From Bacteroidota bacterium (GTDB lineage Bacteria; Bacteroidota; Bacteroidia; Chitinophagales; Chitinophagaceae): a stretch of 64,000 nucleotides of DNA. The notes under the pieces are model-generated. The model was not told the DNA's origin. It saw only the letters and a list, made by a program, of their open reading frames with translations, and ran no database searches. Made by a program: the position numbers and the translations under genes. Where the stretch lies: positions 1 through 64,000 of the forward strand of contig CANGQJ010000005.1 in assembly GCA_947456625.1 (NCBI GenBank). Reading direction: 5' to 3'. Positions 52,404 through 60,534 of the stretch are shown here, one piece after another. Positions within the stretch are counted from its first letter, which is position 1. Each line of letters begins with the position of its first letter.

Positions 52404-54242
52404 ATGTGTGGAATTGTAGGATATATTGGTCATAGAGAAGCATACCCAATTGTATTAAAAGGTTTAAAGCGATTAGAATATCGTGGTTATGATAGTACAG
52501 GTGTTGCCATTATTCAGGATGGTAATTTACAAGTGCATAAGAAAAAAGGAAAGGTTGCAGAATTAGAAGACGCAGTGGTTGGAAAAAATATGCATTCCAA
52601 TATTTGTATTGGTCATACACGTTGGGCTACCCATGGTGAACCATCGGATAGAAACGCACATCCACACTTATCTAACAATGGTCGTTTAGCCATGCTACAT
52701 AATGGCATTATTGAGAACTATGCACAAATTAAACAAGAGCTAACAAGCAAAGGCTATACTTTTAAAAGTGATACCGACACGGAAGTATTATTAAATTTTA
52801 TTCAAGATATTCAGGATAATAATAAAAGCACGCTTGAGGAGGCTTTGCGTATTGCTTTAAAAAGAATTGTGGGTGCTTATTGTATTTTATTAATAGACCA
52901 GGACGATCCTGAAACAATAATTGCTGCTCGTAAAGGAAGTCCATTGGTTATTGGTATTGGTAAGGGCGAACATTTTTTAGCAAGTGACGCCTCACCTATT
53001 ATTGAGTATACTAAGGAAGTGGTCTATGTTAACGATTATGAAATTGCTATAGTTAAGGCAGACGAATTGATTTTAAAAAATTTAGGAAACGAAAAGCAAA
53101 CACCATTTATTCAAAAATTAGACATGGAACTTGCTGCTATTGAAAAAGGCGGCTACGACCATTTCATGTTAAAAGAAATTTTTGAACAACCTGAGACTAT
53201 TTTTGATTGTTTAAGAGGTCGTTTATTACACGAGCAGCAACAAATTGTAATGGCCGGTGTAGACAATCATATTGAAGCTTTAACAAAAGCATCTCGTATA
53301 ATGATTGTTGCTTGTGGAACCAGTTGGCATGCTGGGCTTGTTGCAGAATATATGATTGAAGAATTATGTCGTATCCCTGTGGAAGTAGAATACGCTTCTG
53401 AATTTAGATACCGTAATCCAGTAATACACCCAGGAGATGTAATTATTGCTATTTCACAAAGTGGTGAAACCGCCGATACTTTAGTGGCACTGGAAAGTGC
53501 TAAAGAAAAAGGTGCTTTCATATTTGGAGTAGTGAACGCCGTAGGCAGTAGTATTGCGCGTTTATCACATGCTGGCGCTTACACACACGCGGGTCCTGAA
53601 ATTGGTGTAGCTAGTACCAAGGCATTTACAGGACAGTTGGCCGTACTTAGTATGATGGCATTAAAAATGGCAAAAGCAAAAGGCAGTATTAGTGATGAAC
53701 GATATGTGCACTTGGTAAATGAATTGGCTTCGGTTCCCGAAAAAGTAAAAGAAATTTTAGCAGATACTTCAAAAATTGAAAGCATCGCAAAACAATATAA
53801 AGGAGCAAGCGACTTTTTATATTTAGGTCGTGGATACAATTTCCCTATTGCACTTGAGGGCGCTTTAAAATTAAAAGAGATTACTTATATCCATGCGGAA
53901 GGTTACCCTGCAGCCGAAATGAAACATGGACCAATTGCTTTGGTAGATGAAAACCTACCAGTAGTGTTTGTGGCTACAAAGGATATGTATTATGAGAAAG
54001 TAGTTTCCAATGTTCAGGAAATTAAAGCAAGAAAAGGACAGGTAATTGCAGTGGCTACTATTGGTGATTCTGTATTACCAACTATGTCCGATAATATTAT
54101 GTTTGTCCCTGAAATCGACGAAGTAATTGCTCCTCTTTTAAGTGTAATCCCATTGCAATTATTAAGTTATTATGTGGGTATATATAAAGGAATTGACGTG
54201 GACAAGCCAAGAAATTTAGCAAAATCAGTTACGGTGGAATAG
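52404..54242 (+). CDS. glmS: Glutamine-fructose-6-phosphate aminotransferase (isomerising)
   Basis: 612 aa. N-terminal class II glutaminase with Cys2 (MCGIVGYIGHREAYPIVLKGLKRLEYRGYDS region) and GHTRWATHG. Two SIS domains follow (ISQSGETADTL and the second near LGRGYNFPIALEGALKLKE). The C-terminus ends DKPRNLAKSVTVE. Makes glucosamine-6-phosphate, the substrate of the glmM product encoded at 11.9 kb. Confidence 0.97.
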   Translation: MCGIVGYIGHREAYPIVLKGLKRLEYRGYDSTGVAIIQDGNLQVHKKKGKVAELEDAVVGKNMHSNICIGHTRWATHGEPSDRNAHPHLSNNGRLAMLHNGIIENYAQIKQELTSKGYTFKSDTDTEVLLNFIQDIQDNNKSTLEEALRIALKRIVGAYCILLIDQDDPETIIAARKGSPLVIGIGKGEHFLASDASPIIEYTKEVVYVNDYEIAIVKADELILKNLGNEKQTPFIQKLDMELAAIEKGGYDHFMLKEIFEQPETIFDCLRGRLLHEQQQIVMAGVDNHIEALTKASRIMIVACGTSWHAGLVAEYMIEELCRIPVEVEYASEFRYRNPVIHPGDVIIAISQSGETADTLVALESAKEKGAFIFGVVNAVGSSIARLSHAGAYTHAGPEIGVASTKAFTGQLAVLSMMALKMAKAKGSISDERYVHLVNELASVPEKVKEILADTSKIESIAKQYKGASDFLYLGRGYNFPIALEGALKLKEITYIHAEGYPAAEMKHGPIALVDENLPVVFVATKDMYYEKVVSNVQEIKARKGQVIAVATIGDSVLPTMSDNIMFVPEIDEVIAPLLSVIPLQLLSYYVGIYKGIDVDKPRNLAKSVTVE

Positions 54243-54279
54243 TATGGAAGGGTTGAGTTTGGTTTATTAAATTAAAAAA

Positions 54280-54297
54280 ATGCTTATATTTAAGCAT
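54280..54297. repeat. Inverted repeat overlapping the start codon of the AlkB-like gene
   Basis: ATGCTTA-TATT-TAAGCAT, a perfect 7-bp inverted repeat whose right arm includes the AT of the ATG at 54296 and whose centre covers a TATATTTA near-match to the -7 box. It could be an operator or an RNA hairpin that hides the start codon. Confidence 0.5.
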
Positions 54298-55342
54298 GAT
54301 TGCATTTATAAAGTCATTTAAATACACCACGCCCTTTGTACTATATTTATTGGGATACCTTGCCTTTACACATACTGGTATTTATTGCTGGATTCCTTTA
54401 TTATATGTTTTCTTTTTTATTCCAATTTTGGAATTATTTATCAAACCCGATTCAAAAAACTTGGACGCAGTGGAGGAGCAATTGGCTAAATCAAATGTCT
54501 TATATGATATTATAATTTGGCTTACTGTACCTTTTCAATTTATATCCCTGTATATTTTTCTTACCAGTTTAAAAGCACCTATTGAAACCATTGATATAGC
54601 AGGTAGAATTGTTGCCATGGGGTTACTATGTGCAGCTTTTGGAATTAATGCAGCACATGAATTAGGACATCGTACCAATGCATTTGAACAAATGCTTTCA
54701 AAGCTTTTATTGCTTACAAGTTTATATATGCACTTTTTTATTGAACATAATAAAGGGCACCATAAACATGTGGCTACGCCTCATGATCCAAGTACCGCAA
54801 AAATGAAACAAACTGTTTATGCATTTTGGTTGCAAACTTTTGTGGGTACCTATTTAAGTGCATGGCATATTGCTATAGACGAATCAAAAAAGAAAAACAG
54901 GGTTTTACCCGCATTGAATAACGAAATGTTTTTATTTCAAATAATTCAACTAATTTTTGTTGGTACTATTGCTTATTTATTTGGAATTACAATTATGTTT
55001 TGTTTTATAGCAGCTGCCATAATGGGTGCTACCCTACTTGAAACCGTAAATTATATAGAACATTACGGACTTTCTAGAGAAAAAGGAGCTGGTGAATTAT
55101 ACGAAAGAGTAAAACCACACCATAGTTGGAATAGTAATCACGTAATTGGCAGGCTCATGCTTTTTGAATTAAGCCGGCATAGTGACCATCATTATTTGGC
55201 TTCACGTAAGTACCAAATATTAAGAAATATGGAGGAAGCGCCTCAAATGCCAACAGGCTATCCAGGCATGATTGTTCTTTCCCTTTTCCCTCCAGTATGG
55301 TTTTCCATTATGCACAAGCAAATGAAAAAATATTCATTATAA
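54296..55342 (+). CDS. AlkB-like membrane di-iron monooxygenase (alkane 1-monooxygenase family)
   Basis: 348 aa with about six membrane helices. The four histidine motifs of AlkB are all present: HELGHR (121-126), EHNKGHHKH (150-158), NYIEHYGL (252-259) and ELSRHSDHHY (291-300). These bind the two irons; NYxEHYGL is diagnostic for AlkB over ordinary desaturases. It would hydroxylate the terminal methyl of an alkane or alkyl chain. No rubredoxin is encoded nearby. It is shorter than the Pseudomonas enzyme (about 400 aa). Substrate unproven. Confidence 0.9.
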   Translation: MIAFIKSFKYTTPFVLYLLGYLAFTHTGIYCWIPLLYVFFFIPILELFIKPDSKNLDAVEEQLAKSNVLYDIIIWLTVPFQFISLYIFLTSLKAPIETIDIAGRIVAMGLLCAAFGINAAHELGHRTNAFEQMLSKLLLLTSLYMHFFIEHNKGHHKHVATPHDPSTAKMKQTVYAFWLQTFVGTYLSAWHIAIDESKKKNRVLPALNNEMFLFQIIQLIFVGTIAYLFGITIMFCFIAAAIMGATLLETVNYIEHYGLSREKGAGELYERVKPHHSWNSNHVIGRLMLFELSRHSDHHYLASRKYQILRNMEEAPQMPTGYPGMIVLSLFPPVWFSIMHKQMKKYSL

Positions 55343-55401
55343 GTTACCACCGGTAATCTTACTAATTAATAGAATCCTTACATTTACTAAAATTAAGTAA
55401 A

Positions 55402-57174
55402 ATGAAAAGGATATCCATTGTAATGGCATTAACCATTGGCTTATTGGCTTGTAATCAATCAAATAAATCCAAATTAGATAGCCCCAAGTTTGGGACATTT
55501 TTAGAAAACTACTATGAGGACCAACTTAAGTTAAGTCCTTTATCTGCAACCATGGTAGGGGATGATCGATATGATGATTTGTTGCCAAATGATGGAAGCG
55601 CAAGTTATTTACAAGCATGGTCTAATTTTAATAAATCCTATTTAGATAGCTTAAAAAATTATGACCGTGAAAGTTTAAACGAAAACGATCAATTGTCTTT
55701 TGATAATTTAAAATATCAATTAGAAATTAATTTAGAGGGCGACCAATATCATTTTGAATATTTACCCTTTAATCAATTTGTAGGACTACCATTAACTATG
55801 GGACAATTGGGTTCAGGCACAGGTGCACAGCCTTTTAAAACAGTAAAAAATTATGAAAACTGGTTAAAGCGTGTAAACTCATTTTCGGTTTGGGCGGATA
55901 CTGCTATTGGTAACTTTAAAAAAGGTATGGCCGCTGGAATTATTTTACCTAAAAAATTGGTAACCAAAATGATTCCTCAAATGCAAGGAATGGAAGTGAC
56001 AGATCCTAAAAAAAGTTTATTCTATGGTCCTATTGAATTAATGCCAAAGGATTTCTCTGCTGCCGATAAAGCACGTTTAACAAAGGAATACGAAAATACA
56101 ATTTTAACAGTCATAGTCCCTACCTACAAGAAATTAGGGGACTTTTTACAAAATGAATACCTAGCTAAGGCAAGTGAAAATTCTGGATATGGAACGATGA
56201 CAGGTGGCGATAAAATGTACGCATTTCAAGTAAAACTAAATACAACTACCAATAAAACGCCAGAGGAAATTTATCAAACAGGATTAAGTGAGGTAGCTAG
56301 AATTAGAAAAGCAATGGACAGTATTAAAAATGTAGTTGAATTTAAAGGAGACTTAAAAGCATTTTTTGAATACATGAAAGAGGATAAGCAATTTATGCCT
56401 TATAAGACCCCTAAGGAAGTGATTGCAACTTTTGAAAAAATTCATCAAACCATGCAACCTAATTTGAAAAAAATGTTTTTACATGAACCAAAAACTCCTT
56501 TTGAAGTAAGGCAAACCGAGGCGTTTAGAGCAGCTTCTGCAAGTGCAGAGTACAATCAAGGTTCTGCCGATGGAAAAAGACCTGGTATTTTTTATGTACC
56601 AATTTTAGACGCCACTAAATTTAATACTACATCGGGAATGGAGTCTTTGTTTTTACATGAAGCAATTCCTGGCCATCATTATCAAATTTCTCTAACACAA
56701 GAAAATACTGCACTTCCTAAATTCAGAAGATACGGCGGTCACAATGCTTATGTAGAAGGCTGGGCTTTGTATTGTGAATCCTTAGGTAAAGAATTAGGAT
56801 TGTATACCGATCCCTACCAATATATGGGTGCATTAGGTGATGAAATTCACCGAGCCATTCGTTTAGTAGTAGACGTTGCCATACATTCAAAAAACATGAG
56901 TAGAGAAGAAGCTATAAAATATATGATGGACAACGAAGCAATTAGTGAACAAGGAGCCACTGCAGAAATTGAAAGATACATGGCCATTCCAGGTCAAGCA
57001 TTAGGTTATAAAACGGGTGCTATGAAAATTGCTTCATTAAGAAAAAAATATGAAGCTGCATTAGGTGCTAAATTTAATTTGGCCGAATTTCATAACGAAG
57101 TATTAAAGGATGGTTCTTTGCCACTAGCGGTATTTGAAACCAAGATGGATAATTGGGCTGCTAGTAAAAAATAA
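55402..57174 (+). CDS. DUF885-family lipoprotein (putative zinc metallopeptidase)
   Basis: 590 aa with a lipoprotein signal ending in LLAC (Cys17). The body is mostly alpha-helical, as in DUF885. A HEAIPGHH motif (419-426) has the zincin HExxxxxHH-like arrangement seen in this family, with a downstream EGWALYCE (about 453-460) supplying a further Glu. It probably is a periplasmic peptidase of the M2/M3-like helical fold; direct evidence for members is limited. It follows the AlkB-like gene by 59 nt but no link in function is apparent. Confidence 0.85.
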   Translation: MKRISIVMALTIGLLACNQSNKSKLDSPKFGTFLENYYEDQLKLSPLSATMVGDDRYDDLLPNDGSASYLQAWSNFNKSYLDSLKNYDRESLNENDQLSFDNLKYQLEINLEGDQYHFEYLPFNQFVGLPLTMGQLGSGTGAQPFKTVKNYENWLKRVNSFSVWADTAIGNFKKGMAAGIILPKKLVTKMIPQMQGMEVTDPKKSLFYGPIELMPKDFSAADKARLTKEYENTILTVIVPTYKKLGDFLQNEYLAKASENSGYGTMTGGDKMYAFQVKLNTTTNKTPEEIYQTGLSEVARIRKAMDSIKNVVEFKGDLKAFFEYMKEDKQFMPYKTPKEVIATFEKIHQTMQPNLKKMFLHEPKTPFEVRQTEAFRAASASAEYNQGSADGKRPGIFYVPILDATKFNTTSGMESLFLHEAIPGHHYQISLTQENTALPKFRRYGGHNAYVEGWALYCESLGKELGLYTDPYQYMGALGDEIHRAIRLVVDVAIHSKNMSREEAIKYMMDNEAISEQGATAEIERYMAIPGQALGYKTGAMKIASLRKKYEAALGAKFNLAEFHNEVLKDGSLPLAVFETKMDNWAASKK

Positions 57175-57183
57175 TCATAGCCT

Positions 57184-57191
57184 TACTTTTG
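57184..57191 (+). promoter_or_regulatory. -7 promoter box TACTTTTG before the YjbR gene
   Basis: TAnnTTTG match ending 3 nt before the ATG at 57195. It overlaps the alternative TTG start at 57189, which is therefore unlikely. Confidence 0.6.
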
Positions 57192-57194
57192 ATT

Positions 57195-57521
57195 ATGGAA
57201 ATTGATGAAATACTTAATTATGCACTCTCTCTGCCCGAGGCAGAGGAGTGCTTTCCTTTTGGGGAAGACAATTTAGTGCTCAAATCAAAGGGTAAAATGT
57301 TTTTAATTATAGATTTAGTTTCCTTCCCTACTACTTTTAATTATAAAGCAACCCCCGATGATATTATTGATCAACGCGACCAATTTCCCGATGCTATTTT
57401 CCCAGGTTTTCATATGAACAAAAAGCATTGGAACACTTTACATTTAAACCGAACAGTGCCTTCTAAAGTAATTCAAGCACTTATTTTTACTTCTTATAGT
57501 TTGGTGAGAAAGAAGCCCTAA
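57195..57521 (+). CDS. MmcQ/YjbR-family protein
   Basis: 108 aa. [26 protein letters not shown] and the later [16 protein letters not shown] are the family features; the fold is CyaY-like alpha/beta with a helix pair thought to bind DNA. Function in the cell is not established. Start chosen at ATG 57195 because the promoter box overlaps the earlier TTG. mRNA probably leaderless. Confidence 0.85.
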   Translation: MEIDEILNYALSLPEAEECFPFGEDNLVLKSKGKMFLIIDLVSFPTTFNYKATPDDIIDQRDQFPDAIFPGFHMNKKHWNTLHLNRTVPSKVIQALIFTSYSLVRKKP

Positions 57522-57561
57522 AAAGGTCCCCAAAATTAAAAGGCGTACCTTGCAGTTCATT

Positions 57562-58845
57562 ATGAGTACGAATTTTAAAGAATTAGGGTTAATTGAACCC
57601 ATTTTATTGGCTTTATTTGAGGAAGGTTACACAACACCAACTCCAATTCAAGCACAGTCCATCCCTATTTTATTACAGGGCAAGGACTTACTAGGTTGTG
57701 CCCAAACAGGTACTGGAAAAACAGCTGCATTTACATTGCCTATTATACAATTGTTATCGGCTAAGCCTGTAGAAAAAAGAAAAAAAATTAAAAGCTTAAT
57801 TGTAACGCCAACGCGAGAATTAGCTATTCAAATTGCCGAAAGTTTTAATGCCTATGGCAGACATACTCAATTAAATTGTACGGTGATTTTTGGTGGCGTT
57901 GGACAAGGACCACAGGTAACTGCATTAAAAAACGGAGTGGATGTGGTAATTGCAACTCCTGGTCGTTTATTGGATTTAATGAACCAAGGTTTTATAAGCC
58001 TTCGTGATGTTGAATTTTTTGTTTTAGACGAAGCGGACAGAATGCTAGATATGGGATTTGTTCATGATGTAAAAAAATTACTAGCAGTGCTTCCTAAAAA
58101 AAGACAATCGTTGTTTTTTTCGGCAACCATGCCTCCCGAGATTGTTAGCCTTGCCAATAGCATTTTACATAACCCAGAAAAGGTAACGGTAACGCCAGTT
58201 TCTTCTACTGTTGAGATTATTGATCAAGCCGTTTATTTTGTTGATAAAGTAAATAAAAATGCATTACTAGTGGAGGTATTAAAAAACCCAGCTATTAAAA
58301 CTGCACTGGTATTTACAAGAACGAAACATGGCGCGGATAAAGTAGTACAGTTACTTACAAAAAATAATATTATTGCGGAAGCCATTCATGGCAATAAATC
58401 ACAAAACGCACGTCAACGCGCTTTAAGTAATTTTAAAGAGCAAACAACTAGAGTTTTAGTAGCTACCGATATTGCAGCAAGAGGCATTGACGTGGACGAA
58501 CTAGCCCACGTTATAAATTTTGACATTCCTAATATTGCCGAAACCTATGTACACCGAATTGGTAGAACAGGTCGAGCTGGAGCCGAAGGAACTGCCCTTA
58601 GTTTTTGTGATTTTGAAGAAAAAGCATACTTGGCTGATATTGAAAAGTTAATTGGCAAAAAAGTGCCTGTTATTTTTGAACACCCTTACCCTATGCAACA
58701 ATTCCATGCCAATAAAACCTCACAGGATGCCGGTTGGGGCAAGCCCAGAAACACCAGGGGAAGATCCCCTCAACAGGAGGGTGGCTTTGGTGCCAAAGGT
58801 GGACAAAAAAGAAGGTTTTCCAGCAACAAAACAAAGCGAGGATAG
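57562..58845 (+). CDS. DEAD-box ATP-dependent RNA helicase (RhlE-like)
   Basis: 427 aa from ATG 57562. In order: the Q motif ([12 protein letters not shown]), Walker [29 protein letters not shown] in [17 protein letters not shown], the C-terminal RecA lobe with [13 protein letters not shown] and [11 protein letters not shown] short basic, Gly/Arg-rich tail ([23 protein letters not shown]) likely binds RNA. RhlE-type helicases assist ribosome assembly and RNA decay. Confidence 0.95.
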   Translation: MSTNFKELGLIEPILLALFEEGYTTPTPIQAQSIPILLQGKDLLGCAQTGTGKTAAFTLPIIQLLSAKPVEKRKKIKSLIVTPTRELAIQIAESFNAYGRHTQLNCTVIFGGVGQGPQVTALKNGVDVVIATPGRLLDLMNQGFISLRDVEFFVLDEADRMLDMGFVHDVKKLLAVLPKKRQSLFFSATMPPEIVSLANSILHNPEKVTVTPVSSTVEIIDQAVYFVDKVNKNALLVEVLKNPAIKTALVFTRTKHGADKVVQLLTKNNIIAEAIHGNKSQNARQRALSNFKEQTTRVLVATDIAARGIDVDELAHVINFDIPNIAETYVHRIGRTGRAGAEGTALSFCDFEEKAYLADIEKLIGKKVPVIFEHPYPMQQFHANKTSQDAGWGKPRNTRGRSPQQEGGFGAKGGQKRRFSSNKTKRG

Positions 58846-58853
58846 TATCTTTG
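58846..58853 (+). promoter_or_regulatory. -7 promoter box TATCTTTG for the amidase operon
   Basis: TAnnTTTG match directly after the helicase stop codon, 22 nt before the amidase ATG. Confidence 0.55.
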
Positions 58854-58875
58854 ATATAATTAAATAAATTATATC
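58853..58875. repeat. Inverted repeat filling the amidase 5' UTR
   Basis: GATATAATT-aaata-AATTATATC, a perfect 9-bp inverted repeat running from the last base of the -7 box to the base before ATG 58876. It is AT-rich and so a weak RNA hairpin; a DNA operator is as likely. Confidence 0.5.
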
Positions 58876-60525
58876 ATGAAGTATTTTTTAGTACTCCTAT
58901 TTACAAGTTTTATTGTTTTTGCAAATGCACAGGACACAACCATCACTAAGGACGATTTAAAAAGTGCAGCTAAACTTTTTGATATTCAGTTTACACAAAA
59001 AGAATTTGACACTTTATATAGTGATGTAATAGATAATATTGCTAATTATAAAGCAATGCATAGTTTAACCCTTCCCAATAGTGTTGGATTAAGTACCTGG
59101 CAGCTTGCGAGTCCAATTCCAAATACTAAAAAAGTAGGCGTTGCAAATTTGCCATTTACAAAGGTGGAGCTTCCAAAAAATAAATCAGACTTGGCATTTT
59201 ATAGCATTAGTGAACTTGCTTATTTAATTAAGAACAAAAAAATTACTTCACTTGCACTTACTCAATTTTTTATTGACCGTATTAAAAAGTATGGCGACAC
59301 TTTGGAGTGTGTCATAAGCTTACAAGAAAACATTGCATACGAGCAAGCTAAAAAAGCCGATGCCGAAATTGCACAAGGAAAATACCGAGGCCTTTTACAT
59401 GGGATCCCTTATGGCTTAAAGGATTTATTTGCAGTGAAAGGCACTAAAACCACCTGGGGCGCTGCACCTTATAAAAATCAAATCATAGACGAGGATGCAT
59501 TTGTTTATACGCAATTAAAAAATGTAGGAGCAGTACTTGTTGCTAAATTTACTTTAGGCGCCCTTGCAATGGGGGATTATTGGTATGGTGGCCGAACCAG
59601 AAATCCTTGGAATTTAAAATATGGCTCATCGGGCTCCTCTGCAGGATCCACTGCTGCAACTGTTGCTGGACTCGTGCCTTTTGCAATAGGTACAGAAACT
59701 TATGGCAGTATTGTATCCCCTTCCACACAGTGTGGTGCAACAGGTTTGCGTCCCACTTTTGGAAGCATTAGCCGCACGGGCGCTATGGCACTTAGTTATA
59801 GCCTAGATAAAGTAGGACCTATATGTAGGAGTGCCAGTGACGCAGCCATTGTATTTAATTATATACATGGTACAGACGGAAAAGATTTATCTGCATTTAA
59901 TACCCCTTTTAATTATCAGCCAATAAAGGATGTAAAAAAATTACGTGTAGCGTATGCTAAAAACTATTTTGATAAAATAAAAGATACTAACAGGAACGAA
60001 TTTAAAGTACTTGCCACTTTTAAAAAATTAGGCGTTGAATTAATCCCTGTAGATTTCCCAGATAGTGGGGTTTATAATTTTAACATCATGGATGTAGTAA
60101 TTGGTGTAGAGTGTGCTGCTCAGTTTGATGAAATGACCAGATTAAACATTGACGACGAATTAACAAGACAAACAAAATACGATTGGCCTAACTCATTTAG
60201 AACAGCTAGGTTTGTACCTGCTGTAGAATATATAAATGCACAAAGACACCGTAGTATACTTATGCAAAAAGTAAACGAAGTGATTAAAAAATACGATGTA
60301 ATCATTTGTCCTTCTCGGGGCGTGGAAAGCAATCAAGCTGCTATCACTAACTTAACTGGGCATCCGGTGGTTTGTGTGCCTACAGGATTTGATGGCAAGT
60401 TTAATTTACCAACTGGAATTAGTTTTGTTGGAAATTTATACGACGAGGGAACCATTTTAAATATTGCCAAATTATATCAAGACAATAGTAATTGGAACAA
60501 ACAACATCCTACTTTATTTAAATAG
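58876..60525 (+). CDS. Secreted amidase (amidase-signature family)
   Basis: 549 aa with a signal peptide (MKYFLVLLFTSFIVFANA). The amidase-signature triad is visible: Lys182 in YGLKDLFAVKG, the cis-Ser in SSGSSAGSTAA (250-260) and the nucleophile Ser278 in GTETYGSIVSPS. The N-terminal 90 residues before the core are not conserved with GatA. Export rules out a role in tRNA amidation; it hydrolyses an unknown amide in the periplasm. Same strand and 9 nt before the DUF4954 gene. Confidence 0.9.
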   Translation: MKYFLVLLFTSFIVFANAQDTTITKDDLKSAAKLFDIQFTQKEFDTLYSDVIDNIANYKAMHSLTLPNSVGLSTWQLASPIPNTKKVGVANLPFTKVELPKNKSDLAFYSISELAYLIKNKKITSLALTQFFIDRIKKYGDTLECVISLQENIAYEQAKKADAEIAQGKYRGLLHGIPYGLKDLFAVKGTKTTWGAAPYKNQIIDEDAFVYTQLKNVGAVLVAKFTLGALAMGDYWYGGRTRNPWNLKYGSSGSSAGSTAATVAGLVPFAIGTETYGSIVSPSTQCGATGLRPTFGSISRTGAMALSYSLDKVGPICRSASDAAIVFNYIHGTDGKDLSAFNTPFNYQPIKDVKKLRVAYAKNYFDKIKDTNRNEFKVLATFKKLGVELIPVDFPDSGVYNFNIMDVVIGVECAAQFDEMTRLNIDDELTRQTKYDWPNSFRTARFVPAVEYINAQRHRSILMQKVNEVIKKYDVIICPSRGVESNQAAITNLTGHPVVCVPTGFDGKFNLPTGISFVGNLYDEGTILNIAKLYQDNSNWNKQHPTLFK

Positions 60526-60534
60526 TTATTATAC

